From Thiobacillus sp. (GTDB lineage Bacteria > Pseudomonadota > Gammaproteobacteria > Burkholderiales > Thiobacillaceae): 5,583 bases of DNA. The notes beneath the pieces are model-generated. The model was given only the letters and a program-made list of their open reading frames with translations. It did not search any database and was not told the DNA's origin. This document shows, one piece after another, positions 1 to 5,583 of the stretch. Location of the stretch: assembly GCA_024710445.1 (NCBI GenBank), contig JANJUT010000010.1, positions 1 to 5,583 on the forward strand. The letters are read 5' to 3'. Each line of letters opens with the position of its first letter. Within the stretch, counting starts at the first letter, position 1. A program made the translations under genes and the position numbers.

Positions 1-290
1 TTGAACAGGTCGGGCAGGATGCCGGTGTACGTCACCGGAATCGACTTGGCGGTGTCGGTGACGACGAAACGTGTGGTCAGCCCATCCGCCTCGCGCTTGA
101 TACTCCCCGCCTCGACCAGACCACCGATGCGGAAGGCACGACTGGTCGGCGCCTCCCCATTGACGATCTGCGTGGGCGAGAAAAAGAACACCAGATTGCT
201 GTTGAATGCATTGAGCACCAGTGCCACCGCAACCCCAAGGGCTGCGACGACCAGGGTGATCAAGGCGAGTTTTTTGTGCCGTGGTTTCAT
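1..290 (-). CDS. ccmE: Cytochrome c maturation protein CcmE, periplasmic heme chaperone (partial, C-terminus beyond left edge)
   Basis: CcmE takes heme from the CcmABCD complex in the periplasm, binds it covalently through a conserved histidine, and passes it to the CcmF/H ligation machinery. About 96 residues are visible. They comprise a basic start (MKPRHKK), one N-terminal membrane anchor (about residues 8-29, rich in L, V and A), and then the beginning of the OB-fold domain. Segments characteristic of the family are [24 protein letters not shown], and [10 protein letters not shown] at the cut. The heme-binding histidine lies past the window and cannot be checked. Two adjacent ATGs exist, at 293-291 and 290-288. 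I chose the second because GGAA (plus 296-299) lies 5 bases from it but only 2 from the first. It follows ccmD by 13 bases (10 from the first ATG) and belongs to the same operon. Confidence 0.95.
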   Translation of the reverse strand, partial: MKPRHKKLALITLVVAALGVAVALVLNAFNSNLVFFFSPTQIVNGEAPTSRAFRIGGLVEAGSIKREADGLTTRFVVTDTAKSIPVTYTGILPDLF

Positions 291-303
291 CATCGTTCCA
301 AAG

Positions 304-477
304 TTACTGTGTTTCCCAGGATTTCATGCGCTTGAGCCGCTGCCAGGTCTGCAGGCAATGGCGCCGCAGCAGCCAGACCTCGCCCACGATGCAAAGTGCC
401 GTTACCCCGAACGAACCCCAGACATACAGGCCATAACCGCCCATGGCCCAGAAGGCCTCCCAGCTTTCCCAGTTCAT
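304..477 (-). CDS. ccmD: Cytochrome c maturation protein CcmD (small membrane protein)
   Basis: This small protein of 57 residues is one of the short genes easily missed. CcmD is a small inner-membrane component of the CcmABCD complex. In characterised systems it helps CcmC form, and CcmAB release, the heme-CcmE adduct. The N-terminus is tryptophan-rich ([20 protein letters not shown]); the MGGYG.YVW segment is the family hallmark. A single hydrophobic stretch follows at about residues 15-37 ([13 protein letters not shown]), then a basic tail (RRH..., RLKRMK) that would lie in the cytoplasm. The start is well supported: the ATG overlaps the ccmC stop as ATGA (plus 474-477) and has a strong GGAGGG six bases upstream. 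The identification rests on the motif, the size and the position between ccmC and ccmE. Confidence 0.93.
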   Translation of the reverse strand: MNWESWEAFWAMGGYGLYVWGSFGVTALCIVGEVWLLRRHCLQTWQRLKRMKSWETQ

Positions 478-1208
478 GGCTTGCCCTCCAGCAAGGTACG
501 CGCCCAGTCGGTTTGCCGTTCACGCTCGAGAACCAGTGAACGCGCACGAACCAGGGCAACGGCAATGGTATACATCCAGGCGGCGAGCGCCATGATCAGC
601 ATGCCCCACAACATGATGCGTGCCATGGACGGCGCCCCGGTGAGGCTGACGGAAGAACCCTGATGCAGGGTGTTCCACCATTTGACCGAGAAATAGATGA
701 CCGGCACGTTGACGACACCGACCAGATTGAGCAATGCCCCGGCTCGGTCCGCGCGGCGCGGATCATCGATCGCCGCCTGCAGGGCCATGACACCCACATA
801 AAGAAACAGCAGAATCAGTTCGGACGTCAGGCGGGCATCCCACACCCACCACGCGCCCCACATCGGCTTGCCCCAGAATGCGCCGGTCCACAGGGCCACA
901 AAGGTGAACATGGCACCGGTGGGGGCAAGCGCACGCGCCATGACGAATGAAAGGCGGGTATTCCAGGCCAGCCCGATGGCCGACCAGAACGCCATGACGA
1001 CATAGATGAACATCGACATCCAGGCTGCCGGGACGTGGATGAAGATGATGCGATAGCCTTCGCCCTGCTGGAAATCGGTGGGGGCCAGGAAGAAGCTGAT
1101 GTAGAGGCCGACTACCGTCAGGATCAGGGCCAGAGCGGCAAACCACGGAATCAGCTTGCCTGCCAGGGGATAAAAGGTCGATGGCGAAGCGTAGTAGTAC
1201 AGATTCAA
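474..1208 (-). CDS. ccmC: Heme export/handling protein CcmC (cytochrome c maturation)
   Basis: CcmC is the inner-membrane protein that presents heme to CcmE. It belongs to the heme-handling family with the tryptophan-rich WWD domain, which faces the periplasm. The predicted protein is 244 residues, close to the usual length of about 245, with six hydrophobic segments. The WWD region is at about residues 112-131 (WGKPMWGAWWVWDARLTSE). The two expected axial heme-ligand histidines are H58 (in IIFIHVPAAW) and H182 (in WWNTLHQG), which match the spacing in Escherichia coli CcmC (60 and 184). The start is a TTG at 1208-1206 (NLYYYASPSTFYPL follows). It is chosen because GGAG lies six bases upstream and no ATG gives a family-like N-terminus. 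ccmB ends only three bases before it, and the stop overlaps the ccmD start by four bases, so translation is probably coupled. Confidence 0.96.
   Translation of the reverse strand: MNLYYYASPSTFYPLAGKLIPWFAALALILTVVGLYISFFLAPTDFQQGEGYRIIFIHVPAAWMSMFIYVVMAFWSAIGLAWNTRLSFVMARALAPTGAMFTFVALWTGAFWGKPMWGAWWVWDARLTSELILLFLYVGVMALQAAIDDPRRADRAGALLNLVGVVNVPVIYFSVKWWNTLHQGSSVSLTGAPSMARIMLWGMLIMALAAWMYTIAVALVRARSLVLERERQTDWARTLLEGKP
484..489 (-). promoter_or_regulatory. Ribosome binding site of ccmD
   Basis: Read on the minus strand this is GGAGGG, six bases before the ccmD ATG and inside the last codons of ccmC. It is the strongest Shine-Dalgarno sequence in the operon and fixes the ccmD start. Confidence 0.75.
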
Positions 1209-1211
1209 GAC

Positions 1212-1880
1212 TTACTCCACGGAAACTTTAAGGGCCATTGCACTCACCCAGGGGGCCAGCAGCAACGACAGAATCAGAAACGCCCCGAGCAACGAGAGGT
1301 GTGCTTCCGGGCCGGTGCCGGAGAATACGCCTTCCACCGCGCCTGCACCAAAGATCAAGGCCGGTACATACAGCGGCAGGATCAGCAAGGTAACCAGCAC
1401 GCCGCCGCCACGCAAGCCCAGCGTCAAGGCCGCGCCGATGCTGCCAAGCAGGGACAGGATCGGCGTCCCGATGGCCAGCGACAGGACCAGTATCCACAGC
1501 GCCTCGGCCGGCAGGTTGAACTGGATCCCCAGCACCGGCGCAATGATCAACAGCGGAATCCCGTTGATGATCCAGTGCGCGATGGCCTTGCCCAATGCCA
1601 GCAGGGTATTGGGATACGGCGACAGCAGCATTTGTTCCAGGGTGCCGTCACGATAATCGTCGGCAAACAGCCGGCCCAGCGACAGCAGCGAGGCGAGCAG
1701 CGCGGCCACCCAGACCACCCCCGGGCCAATCGTGCGCAACATGCTTGGCTCGGGACCGATGCCCAGCGGAAACATGCTGACCACCATGACAAAGAAGAAT
1801 TGCGCGGTCAGCCAGTCGCCACGCCGCCGCGCGGCCAGCAACACATCGCGGCGAATGACCGTAAAAAGGAATTTCAGCAT
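1212..1880 (-). CDS. ccmB: Heme exporter permease subunit CcmB
   Basis: CcmB is the membrane partner of the CcmA ATPase. Together they form the ABC-type part of the CcmABCD complex, which drives release of heme-loaded CcmE from CcmC. The protein is 222 residues (E. coli 220) with about six membrane segments, at roughly residues 24-40, 53-70, 100-119, 127-152, 160-181 and 196-216. Family-typical stretches are FPLGIGPEP (37-45), VVWVAALLASLLSLGRLF (55-72), DDYRDGTLEQMLLSP (74-88, the cytoplasmic loop probably contacting CcmA) and the final ALKVSVE. The reading frame is open for another 87 codons upstream across the end of ccmA. The ATG at 1880 gives the normal N-terminus (MLKFLFTVIRRD) and has AGGA six bases upstream. 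It lies 95 bases after the ccmA stop and three bases before ccmC. Confidence 0.95.
   Translation of the reverse strand: MLKFLFTVIRRDVLLAARRRGDWLTAQFFFVMVVSMFPLGIGPEPSMLRTIGPGVVWVAALLASLLSLGRLFADDYRDGTLEQMLLSPYPNTLLALGKAIAHWIINGIPLLIIAPVLGIQFNLPAEALWILVLSLAIGTPILSLLGSIGAALTLGLRGGGVLVTLLILPLYVPALIFGAGAVEGVFSGTGPEAHLSLLGAFLILSLLLAPWVSAMALKVSVE
1215..1218 (-). promoter_or_regulatory. Ribosome binding site of ccmC (decides a TTG start)
   Basis: The minus-strand reading is GGAG, located in the last two codons of ccmB and six bases before the TTG used by ccmC. It supports the non-ATG start. Confidence 0.6.
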
Positions 1881-1886
1881 GGCGGA

Positions 1887-1901
1887 TCCTGCACCTGCAG
1901 G
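1887..1901 (-). promoter_or_regulatory. ccmB ribosome binding site within a short hairpin
   Basis: On the minus strand the sequence reads CCTGCAGGTGCAGGA. The arms CCTGC and GCAGG can form a 5-bp stem with a 4-base loop. The 3' arm covers part of the Shine-Dalgarno AGGA (plus 1887-1890), six bases before the ccmB ATG. The Shine-Dalgarno assignment is fairly secure; a regulatory role for the stem is only a possibility. Confidence 0.4.
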
Positions 1902-1975
1902 CTCCACCCGCAAGCCTCCCAGCAGGCACCGAAGATCGAACAGGGTAGTTGGCGACTCAGCAGTTTCAAACCACG

Positions 1976-2593
1976 TTACTCCCCGACCGACAGGGTTCTG
2001 GGCGTCACCCCGTCCAGCGCCAGCGGCTGATGGGTCGTCATGATCACCAGTCCGCCCGCCACGACATGATCGCGGATCATCTGCTCCACCATGGCCACCC
2101 CCTGAACATCCAGACCGGTCAGGGGTTCGTCCAGAATCCACAGCAAGGCGCCCGCCGTCATCAGCCCGGCCAGCGCAACCCGCCGGCGCTGGCCAAAGGA
2201 CAATACCCGTGCGGGAAAATCCAGACAGCGCGACAGCCCCACCCGTTCCAGCGCTGCCATCGCGGTTGCGTTATCGAGGTCACGACCGCCCAGTGCAGCC
2301 GCGAGCCGCAGGTTTTCCAGTGGGGTCAGGTCATCCTTGATGCCATTGGCATGACCGATGTAGGCCATTTCCCGGCCATATTGTTCGTGCACCTTGCCGA
2401 TGAGTTCACCACGCCAGCGCACCACACCGGCTGCAGGCAAAGACAGCCCACAGAGAATACGCAACAGACTGGTCTTGCCGCGCCCATTGCCGCCCCGCAC
2501 CAACAGGGCCTCGCCTGCAGACAGCTCGAAATCGAGGTTACGGAACAACAGACGCTCGCCGCGCTCGCAGGCCAGATCATGGATGGACAACAT
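1976..2593 (-). CDS. ccmA: Cytochrome c biogenesis ATP-binding protein CcmA
   Basis: CcmA is the cytoplasmic ABC ATPase of the CcmAB complex; its ATP hydrolysis powers release of holo-CcmE from CcmC. Counting from the ATG at 2593 it has 205 residues, as in E. coli. All nucleotide-binding elements are visible: Walker A GGNGRGKT (34-41), the signature LSFGQ (131-135) followed by RRRVALAGL, Walker B LLWILDEP (150-157), the D-loop LTGLD (158-162) and the switch histidine in TTHQP (186-190). At the Q-loop position the sequence is IGHANGIKDDLTPLEN, with histidine in place of glutamine, as I recall for E. coli CcmA (IGHQPGIK). The frame is open further upstream. An ATG at 2605 would add four residues (MPPS); neither start has a clear Shine-Dalgarno, and 2593 fits the family N-terminus (MLSIHDLACERGERLLF). 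This is the first gene of the operon. Confidence 0.95.
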   Translation of the reverse strand: MLSIHDLACERGERLLFRNLDFELSAGEALLVRGGNGRGKTSLLRILCGLSLPAAGVVRWRGELIGKVHEQYGREMAYIGHANGIKDDLTPLENLRLAAALGGRDLDNATAMAALERVGLSRCLDFPARVLSFGQRRRVALAGLMTAGALLWILDEPLTGLDVQGVAMVEQMIRDHVVAGGLVIMTTHQPLALDGVTPRTLSVGE

Positions 2594-2856
2594 ACTTGGC
2601 GGCATCAACTGCAATTGTGGAAATGTCTCAGGACAAACACTGATTACTTGAAGAATGTGAGCATGGAGTCTACACCGTCTTGGCGCCGAATCCGGACAAT
2701 GCCACCTTGCCCTCGATAACAGATATCGGGCAAGCCAATCCATGCCTGATTGTGTTTCGATCAGCCAACTGAAGCTCAAGCCCGGGCCGCATCAACCCGT
2801 TCCTGTCAGTCTGAAGGTACGATTAGGCCAACAACCGTCTCAACAAGACACTGCTT
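2594..2856. other. Divergent intergenic region between ccmA and the DUF4010 gene
   Basis: These 263 bases separate ccmA (leftward) from the membrane-protein gene (rightward), so promoters for both should lie here. I found no convincing -35/-10 pair on either strand. A weak -10-like TACGAT at plus 2818-2823 has no matching -35. The ccmA frame stays open through most of it, but the translation has no family resemblance. The only distinct structure is the inverted repeat at 2706-2734. Confidence 0.6.
2706..2734. repeat. Bulged inverted repeat in the divergent intergenic region
   Basis: Outer arms CTTGCCC (2706-2712) and GGGCAAG (2728-2734) pair over 7 bp. Inner arms GATA (2715-2718) and TATC (2724-2727) add 4 bp around a 5-base loop, with a 2-base bulge (TC) on the left side. 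No T-run follows on either strand, so it is not a typical intrinsic terminator. It could be an operator or a leader-RNA hairpin; the sequence does not decide. Confidence 0.45.
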
Positions 2857-4140
2857 ATGAACGAACTGATGTCCTGGCTCCCCCCCGAACTGGCCGTTTT
2901 GCCGCGCTATGTCGTGGCGCTGGCAATCGGCTTGCTGATGGGACTGGAACGCGAACGCAACCCGGCAGCCAAGGCGGGCCTGCGCACGTTTGCGTTGACG
3001 GCCCTGCTGGCGGTGCTGACGGCACACCTGGCCACGGCGCTGGGCGAACCATGGCTGATTGCGGCCGGCATGCTGCTGGTCGGCGCGATGATGATCGCGG
3101 CCTACATGCATGCGCCTTCCCAGGTGGACGGCGATCCGGGAACCACCACCGTGGCGGCACTGCTGCTGTGCTACGGGCTGGGCATCCTGGTATGGCAGAA
3201 CGAAATCCAGCTGGCGGTCATGCTGGGGATTTCGGCCACCATCCTGCTGTACTTCAAGCCCGAGCTGCGCGGCTGGAGCCAGAACCTCTCACGGCGCGAC
3301 CTGCTGTCGGTGCTGCAGTTTTCCGTGCTGGCGCTGATCGTTCTGCCGCTGCTGCCGAACCAGAACTACGGCCCGTATGGCGCGCTGAACCCGCACCAGA
3401 TCTGGTGGATGGTGGTGCTGATTGCGGGCGTGGGCCTGGCCGGCTATGCCGCGCTGCGGCTGGTGGGACAACAGCGCGGTGCCGTCATGCTGGGTCTGTT
3501 GGGCGGACTGGTGTCCTCCACCGCCACCACCCTGGCGTTCAGCCGCCATGCCCGCGCCAACCACGCGCTGATGCCCACGGCAGTCACCGTGATCGTGCTG
3601 GCCAACCTGGTGGTGCTGGCGCGTCTTGGGGTATTGGCTGCCGTGCTGGCGCCGTCGGTATTGACGCAACTGCTGCCGGTTTTGTCTGGCGGCCTGGTTG
3701 CGGGCAGCCTCGGTGCGCTCTACGGCGTACGCAAATTGCGCCCGCAGGGCGATCCCCCCGCGCTGGAAATGACCAACCCCACCGAATTGCGCACCGCACT
3801 GGGCTTCGGCCTGATGTACGGCGTGGTGCTGCTGGCCGCAGCCTGGCTGTCCGACTGGCTGGGCAACAGCGGACTGTATGGCGTGGCACTGGTGTCCGGA
3901 CTCACCGATGTCGACGCCATCACCCTGTCCAGCCTGCGCCTGCACAACCTGGACAAGCTGTCGGTGGCGGTGCTGGTCAACGTCATCACGCTGGCAATCC
4001 TGTCCAACCTGGCGTTCAAGTCTGTGCTCGCCCTGAGCATAGGCGGCTGGCAAATGGCACGCCACGCAGTCGCGGGCATGGGGGCGGTGGGGCTGGGACT
4101 GATCGTCACGTGGGCTATAATCCGCGGCTTTTCCGCCTGA
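2857..4140 (+). CDS. MgtC/SapB-type membrane protein with DUF4010 domain
   Basis: This is a polytopic inner-membrane protein of 427 residues with about a dozen hydrophobic segments. The N-terminal part (about 15-135) resembles the MgtC/SapB family: AIGLLMGLERERNPAAKAGLRTF (23-45) carries the typical GLERER...GLRTF signature. The C-terminal half (about 175-395) looks like DUF4010. It contains LNPHQIWWMVVLIAGVGLAGY (177-197), GLLGGLVSSTATTLAFSR (213-230), GLTDVDAITLS (348-358) and ILSNLAFKSV (381-390). Conserved D351, D353, S382 and N383 lie in or next to membrane segments and could line a transport path, which is inference. The function of this architecture is not established; MgtC itself is linked to low-magnesium growth and virulence, but that should not be carried over. 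The ATG at 2857 lacks a good Shine-Dalgarno; an in-frame ATG at 2869 is an alternative. The gene ends 13 bases before prfB. Confidence 0.85.
   Translation: MNELMSWLPPELAVLPRYVVALAIGLLMGLERERNPAAKAGLRTFALTALLAVLTAHLATALGEPWLIAAGMLLVGAMMIAAYMHAPSQVDGDPGTTTVAALLLCYGLGILVWQNEIQLAVMLGISATILLYFKPELRGWSQNLSRRDLLSVLQFSVLALIVLPLLPNQNYGPYGALNPHQIWWMVVLIAGVGLAGYAALRLVGQQRGAVMLGLLGGLVSSTATTLAFSRHARANHALMPTAVTVIVLANLVVLARLGVLAAVLAPSVLTQLLPVLSGGLVAGSLGALYGVRKLRPQGDPPALEMTNPTELRTALGFGLMYGVVLLAAAWLSDWLGNSGLYGVALVSGLTDVDAITLSSLRLHNLDKLSVAVLVNVITLAILSNLAFKSVLALSIGGWQMARHAVAGMGAVGLGLIVTWAIIRGFSA
4093..4121 (+). promoter_or_regulatory. Candidate promoter of prfB
   Basis: A perfect -10 hexamer TATAAT sits at 4116-4121, inside the last codons of the preceding gene. 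It stands out in otherwise GC-rich sequence. With a 17-base spacer, the -35 position (4093-4098) reads CTGGGA, matching TTGACA at only three of six positions. Transcription would begin near 4128 and give a leader of about 26 bases before the prfB ATG. This would allow prfB to be expressed independently of the upstream membrane-protein gene. There is no direct evidence of activity. Confidence 0.45.
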
Positions 4141-4153
4141 CGCATCACACACC

Positions 4154-5258
4154 ATGGAAGCAGAACAACTCAATCAGATCGAAGCCAGTCTTGCCGACCT
4201 AGCCGAGCGTGCCACCCAACTCAGGGGGTTTCTTTGACTACGATCACAAGAAAGATCGTCTAGAAGAAGTCGTCCGCCTGTCCGAAGCGCCGGATTTCTG
4301 GAACGACGCCGCCCGCGCCCAGGAACTGGGCCGCGAACGTAAATCACTGGAAGACGTGGTGCTGGTGCTCGACCGCGTGTCATCCGGCCTCAAGGATGCG
4401 GCCGAACTGTTCGAGATGGCGCGCGAAGAAAACGACGACGACACGCTCGCCGCCGTGCAGTCCGACATCGAAAGCATCGAGAAGGATGTCTCGACGCTGG
4501 AATTCCGCCGCATGTTCAACAATCCGGCCGATCCCAACAACTGCTTCATCGACATCCAGGCCGGCGCCGGCGGCACCGAAGCCTGCGACTGGGCCTCGAT
4601 GCTGCTGCGGCAATATCTGAAATACGCCGAACGCAAAGGCTTCAAGGCCGAACTGCTGGAAGAATCCGAAGGCGACGTGGCCGGCATCAAGTCGGCCTCG
4701 ATCAAGGTCGAAGGCGACTACGCCTACGGCACCCTGCGCACCGAAACCGGCGTCCACCGCCTGGTGCGCAAATCGCCATTCGACTCGTCCGGCGGCCGCC
4801 ACACCAGCTTCGCCAGCATCTTTGTCTACCCCGAAGTCGATGATTCGATCGAAATCGAGATCAACCCCGCCGACCTGCGCGTCGACACCTATCGCGCGTC
4901 CGGCGCCGGCGGCCAGCACATCAACAAGACCGACTCGGCGGTGCGCATCACCCACCTGCCCACCAACATCGTGGTGCAGTGCCAGAACGACCGCTCGCAG
5001 CACAAGAACCGCGCCGAGGCGATGTCGATGCTGAAATCGAAACTCTACGAAGCCGAACTGCGCAAGCGCCAGGCCGAACAGGACAAGCTCGAAGCCGGCA
5101 AGTCCGACGTCGGCTGGGGTCACCAGATCCGCAGCTACGTGCTCGACAACTCGCGCATCAAGGACCTGCGCACCAACGTCGAAGTCTCCGCCACCCAGAA
5201 GGTGCTGGACGGTGATCTCGACATCTTTATTGAAGCGAGTTTGAAGCAGGGCGTGTGA
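4154..5258 (+). CDS. prfB: Peptide chain release factor 2 (RF2), expressed by programmed +1 frameshift
   Basis: RF2 recognises UAA and UGA in the ribosomal A site and triggers peptide release. Translation starts at the ATG at 4154 and reads 27 codons ([12 protein letters not shown]...QLRGFL) to an in-frame TGA at 4235-4237. It continues after a +1 shift from 4236 ([13 protein letters not shown]...) to the TGA at 5256-5258, giving 367 residues (E. coli 365). The codon-recognition tripeptide SPF is at 207-209 ([12 protein letters not shown]), which marks RF2 rather than RF1. The catalytic GGQ is at 252-254 ([11 protein letters not shown]), and the glutamine is normally methylated by PrmC. Residue 248 is alanine, equivalent to position 246 of E. 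coli, where the K-12 strain has threonine. The N-terminal helical domain is acidic and complete. No strong Shine-Dalgarno precedes the ATG. The stop overlaps the next gene's start by one base. Confidence 0.97.
4223..4238 (+). promoter_or_regulatory. prfB programmed +1 frameshift site
   Basis: The site reads AGGGGG TTT CTT TGA C. The internal Shine-Dalgarno-like AGGGGG (4223-4228) lies three bases before the slip codon CTT (4232-4234), followed by the in-frame stop TGA and a C, a poor termination context. When RF2 is scarce, the ribosome pauses and the Leu-tRNA slips one base to TTT, so GAC is read next. This makes RF2 synthesis self-regulating. The layout matches the well-studied E. coli site, with TTT where E. 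coli has TAT. Confidence 0.96.
5248..5251 (+). promoter_or_regulatory. Ribosome binding site of the gene after prfB
   Basis: AGGG lies six bases before the ATG at 5258, within the final codons of prfB. It supports the overlapping TGATG start. Confidence 0.55.
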
Positions 5259-5583
5259 TGGCGGCATCGGGCGACGGCGCGAACCTGGCGGAATTTCTCG
5301 CGCCTGGCCTGGTCGCGGAAGACATCCCGCCGCTGTTTCCCTTGCTCGCCGCGCGCCCGCTGATCGGCGCGCTGATCGCGCTGTTTCGCGGCGGCGACGA
5401 GGAAGTGCTGATCCGCCTGATGGTGCTGCGCGAAATCGGCCTGCGCGCCGACGCGCCGGAATGGACACCGCGCGAACTCGAATCGCATTTCGCCTACCTC
5501 TCGCAAATCAAGCTCAACACGGTTCTGGCGCGGCTGCGCGAACACGCCTTGCTGCTGTGGGATGGCGAGCGGCGTATCTACCA
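5258..5583 (+). CDS. Unrecognised protein with a probable winged-helix segment (partial, runs off right edge)
   Basis: An open frame begins at an ATG overlapping the prfB stop by one base (TGATG) and stays open to the window end, giving 108 residues. I do not recognise the family. It starts [18 protein letters not shown], with no signal peptide, and has a moderately hydrophobic helix at about 26-43 (LFPLLAARPLIGALIALF). From about residue 48 there is a pattern of three helices: EEVLIRLMVLREIGL (48-62), TPRELESHFAYL (70-81) and IKLNTVLARLREHALLLW (84-101). A turn and probable strand follow (DGERRIY). That order, with a basic residue after the third helix and a likely wing, suggests a winged helix-turn-helix domain, so it may bind DNA or form a protein contact. 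Codon use is GC-biased like prfB. The Shine-Dalgarno and overlap indicate co-expression with prfB. In many proteobacteria lysS follows prfB, but this is not LysS. Confidence 0.75.
   Translation, partial: MAASGDGANLAEFLAPGLVAEDIPPLFPLLAARPLIGALIALFRGGDEEVLIRLMVLREIGLRADAPEWTPRELESHFAYLSQIKLNTVLARLREHALLLWDGERRIY

Noticed and set aside
1035..2030. Long plus-strand open frame (331 codons) antisense to ccmC and ccmB
   Set aside because: Its translation is dominated by Q, R, H and G in low-complexity fashion, as expected when the opposite strand encodes leucine-rich membrane proteins. It lies entirely over well-identified ccm genes.
1881..2141. N-terminal extension of CcmB to a start at 2141
   Set aside because: It would overlap the end of ccmA in another frame and yields a G/R/D-rich low-complexity sequence. 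The ATG at 1880 has a Shine-Dalgarno and matches known CcmB N-termini.
2706..2734. Intrinsic terminator
   Set aside because: No run of T follows the stem on either strand, and it lies between divergent genes where a terminator is not expected.
2594..2779. N-terminal extension of CcmA to a start at 2779 (62 extra residues)
   Set aside because: The extension has no resemblance to CcmA, and family length and N-terminus fit a start at 2593 or 2605.
3289..4173. Minus-strand open frame (294 codons) antisense to the DUF4010 gene
   Set aside because: It is a glutamine- and histidine-rich shadow of the membrane protein, without recognisable domains.
4154..4258. prfB as a pseudogene because of an early in-frame TGA
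   Set aside because: The stop sits in the exact programmed-frameshift context (AGGGGG, 3-base spacer, CTT, TGA, C), and the remainder encodes an intact RF2.
4380..5468. Long minus-strand open frame (362 codons) antisense to prfB and the following gene
   Set aside because: It runs across two genes on the other strand and has a composition biased by GC-rich third positions. The plus strand carries the unmistakable RF2 motifs.

Overview
The window looks like ordinary chromosome from a GC-rich Gram-negative proteobacterium, most likely a betaproteobacterium. This rests on the complete System I cytochrome c maturation order ccmA-B-C-D-E, the style of the RF2 and CcmB/CcmC proteins, and GC-biased codon use. 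The lineage is an inference from remembered family sequences, not from a search.

Left half (1-2593, minus strand): a ccm operon transcribed right to left as ccmA, ccmB, ccmC, ccmD, ccmE. It leaves the window inside ccmE, and further genes (ccmF, G, H) would be expected beyond the left edge. CcmA (ATPase), CcmB and CcmC (membrane proteins) and CcmD (small membrane protein) load heme onto CcmE and release it. CcmE carries the heme to the periplasmic ligation machinery that attaches it to apocytochromes c. Junctions are tight (4-base overlap ccmC/ccmD, 3-base gap ccmB/ccmC, 13-base gap ccmD/ccmE), except for a 95-base spacer between ccmA and ccmB.

Middle (2594-2856): a divergent intergenic region with one clear bulged inverted repeat and no convincing promoter. 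To its right (2857-4140, plus strand) is a multi-pass membrane protein of the MgtC/SapB-DUF4010 type, whose function is not established.

Right (4154-5583, plus strand): prfB, encoding peptide chain release factor 2, with the classical programmed +1 frameshift (in-frame UGA at codon 28, Shine-Dalgarno-like stimulator 3 bases before the CUU slip codon). A consensus TATAAT just upstream, inside the end of the preceding gene, may be its promoter. A one-base overlap (TGATG) leads into an unrecognised gene cut by the right edge. Its visible 108 residues end in what looks like a winged-helix fold.

I see no mobile element, CRISPR array, tRNA or rRNA, and no evidence of an undescribed multi-gene system. 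The least explained items are the gene coupled to prfB, the hairpin over the ccmB ribosome binding site, and the role of the DUF4010 protein.
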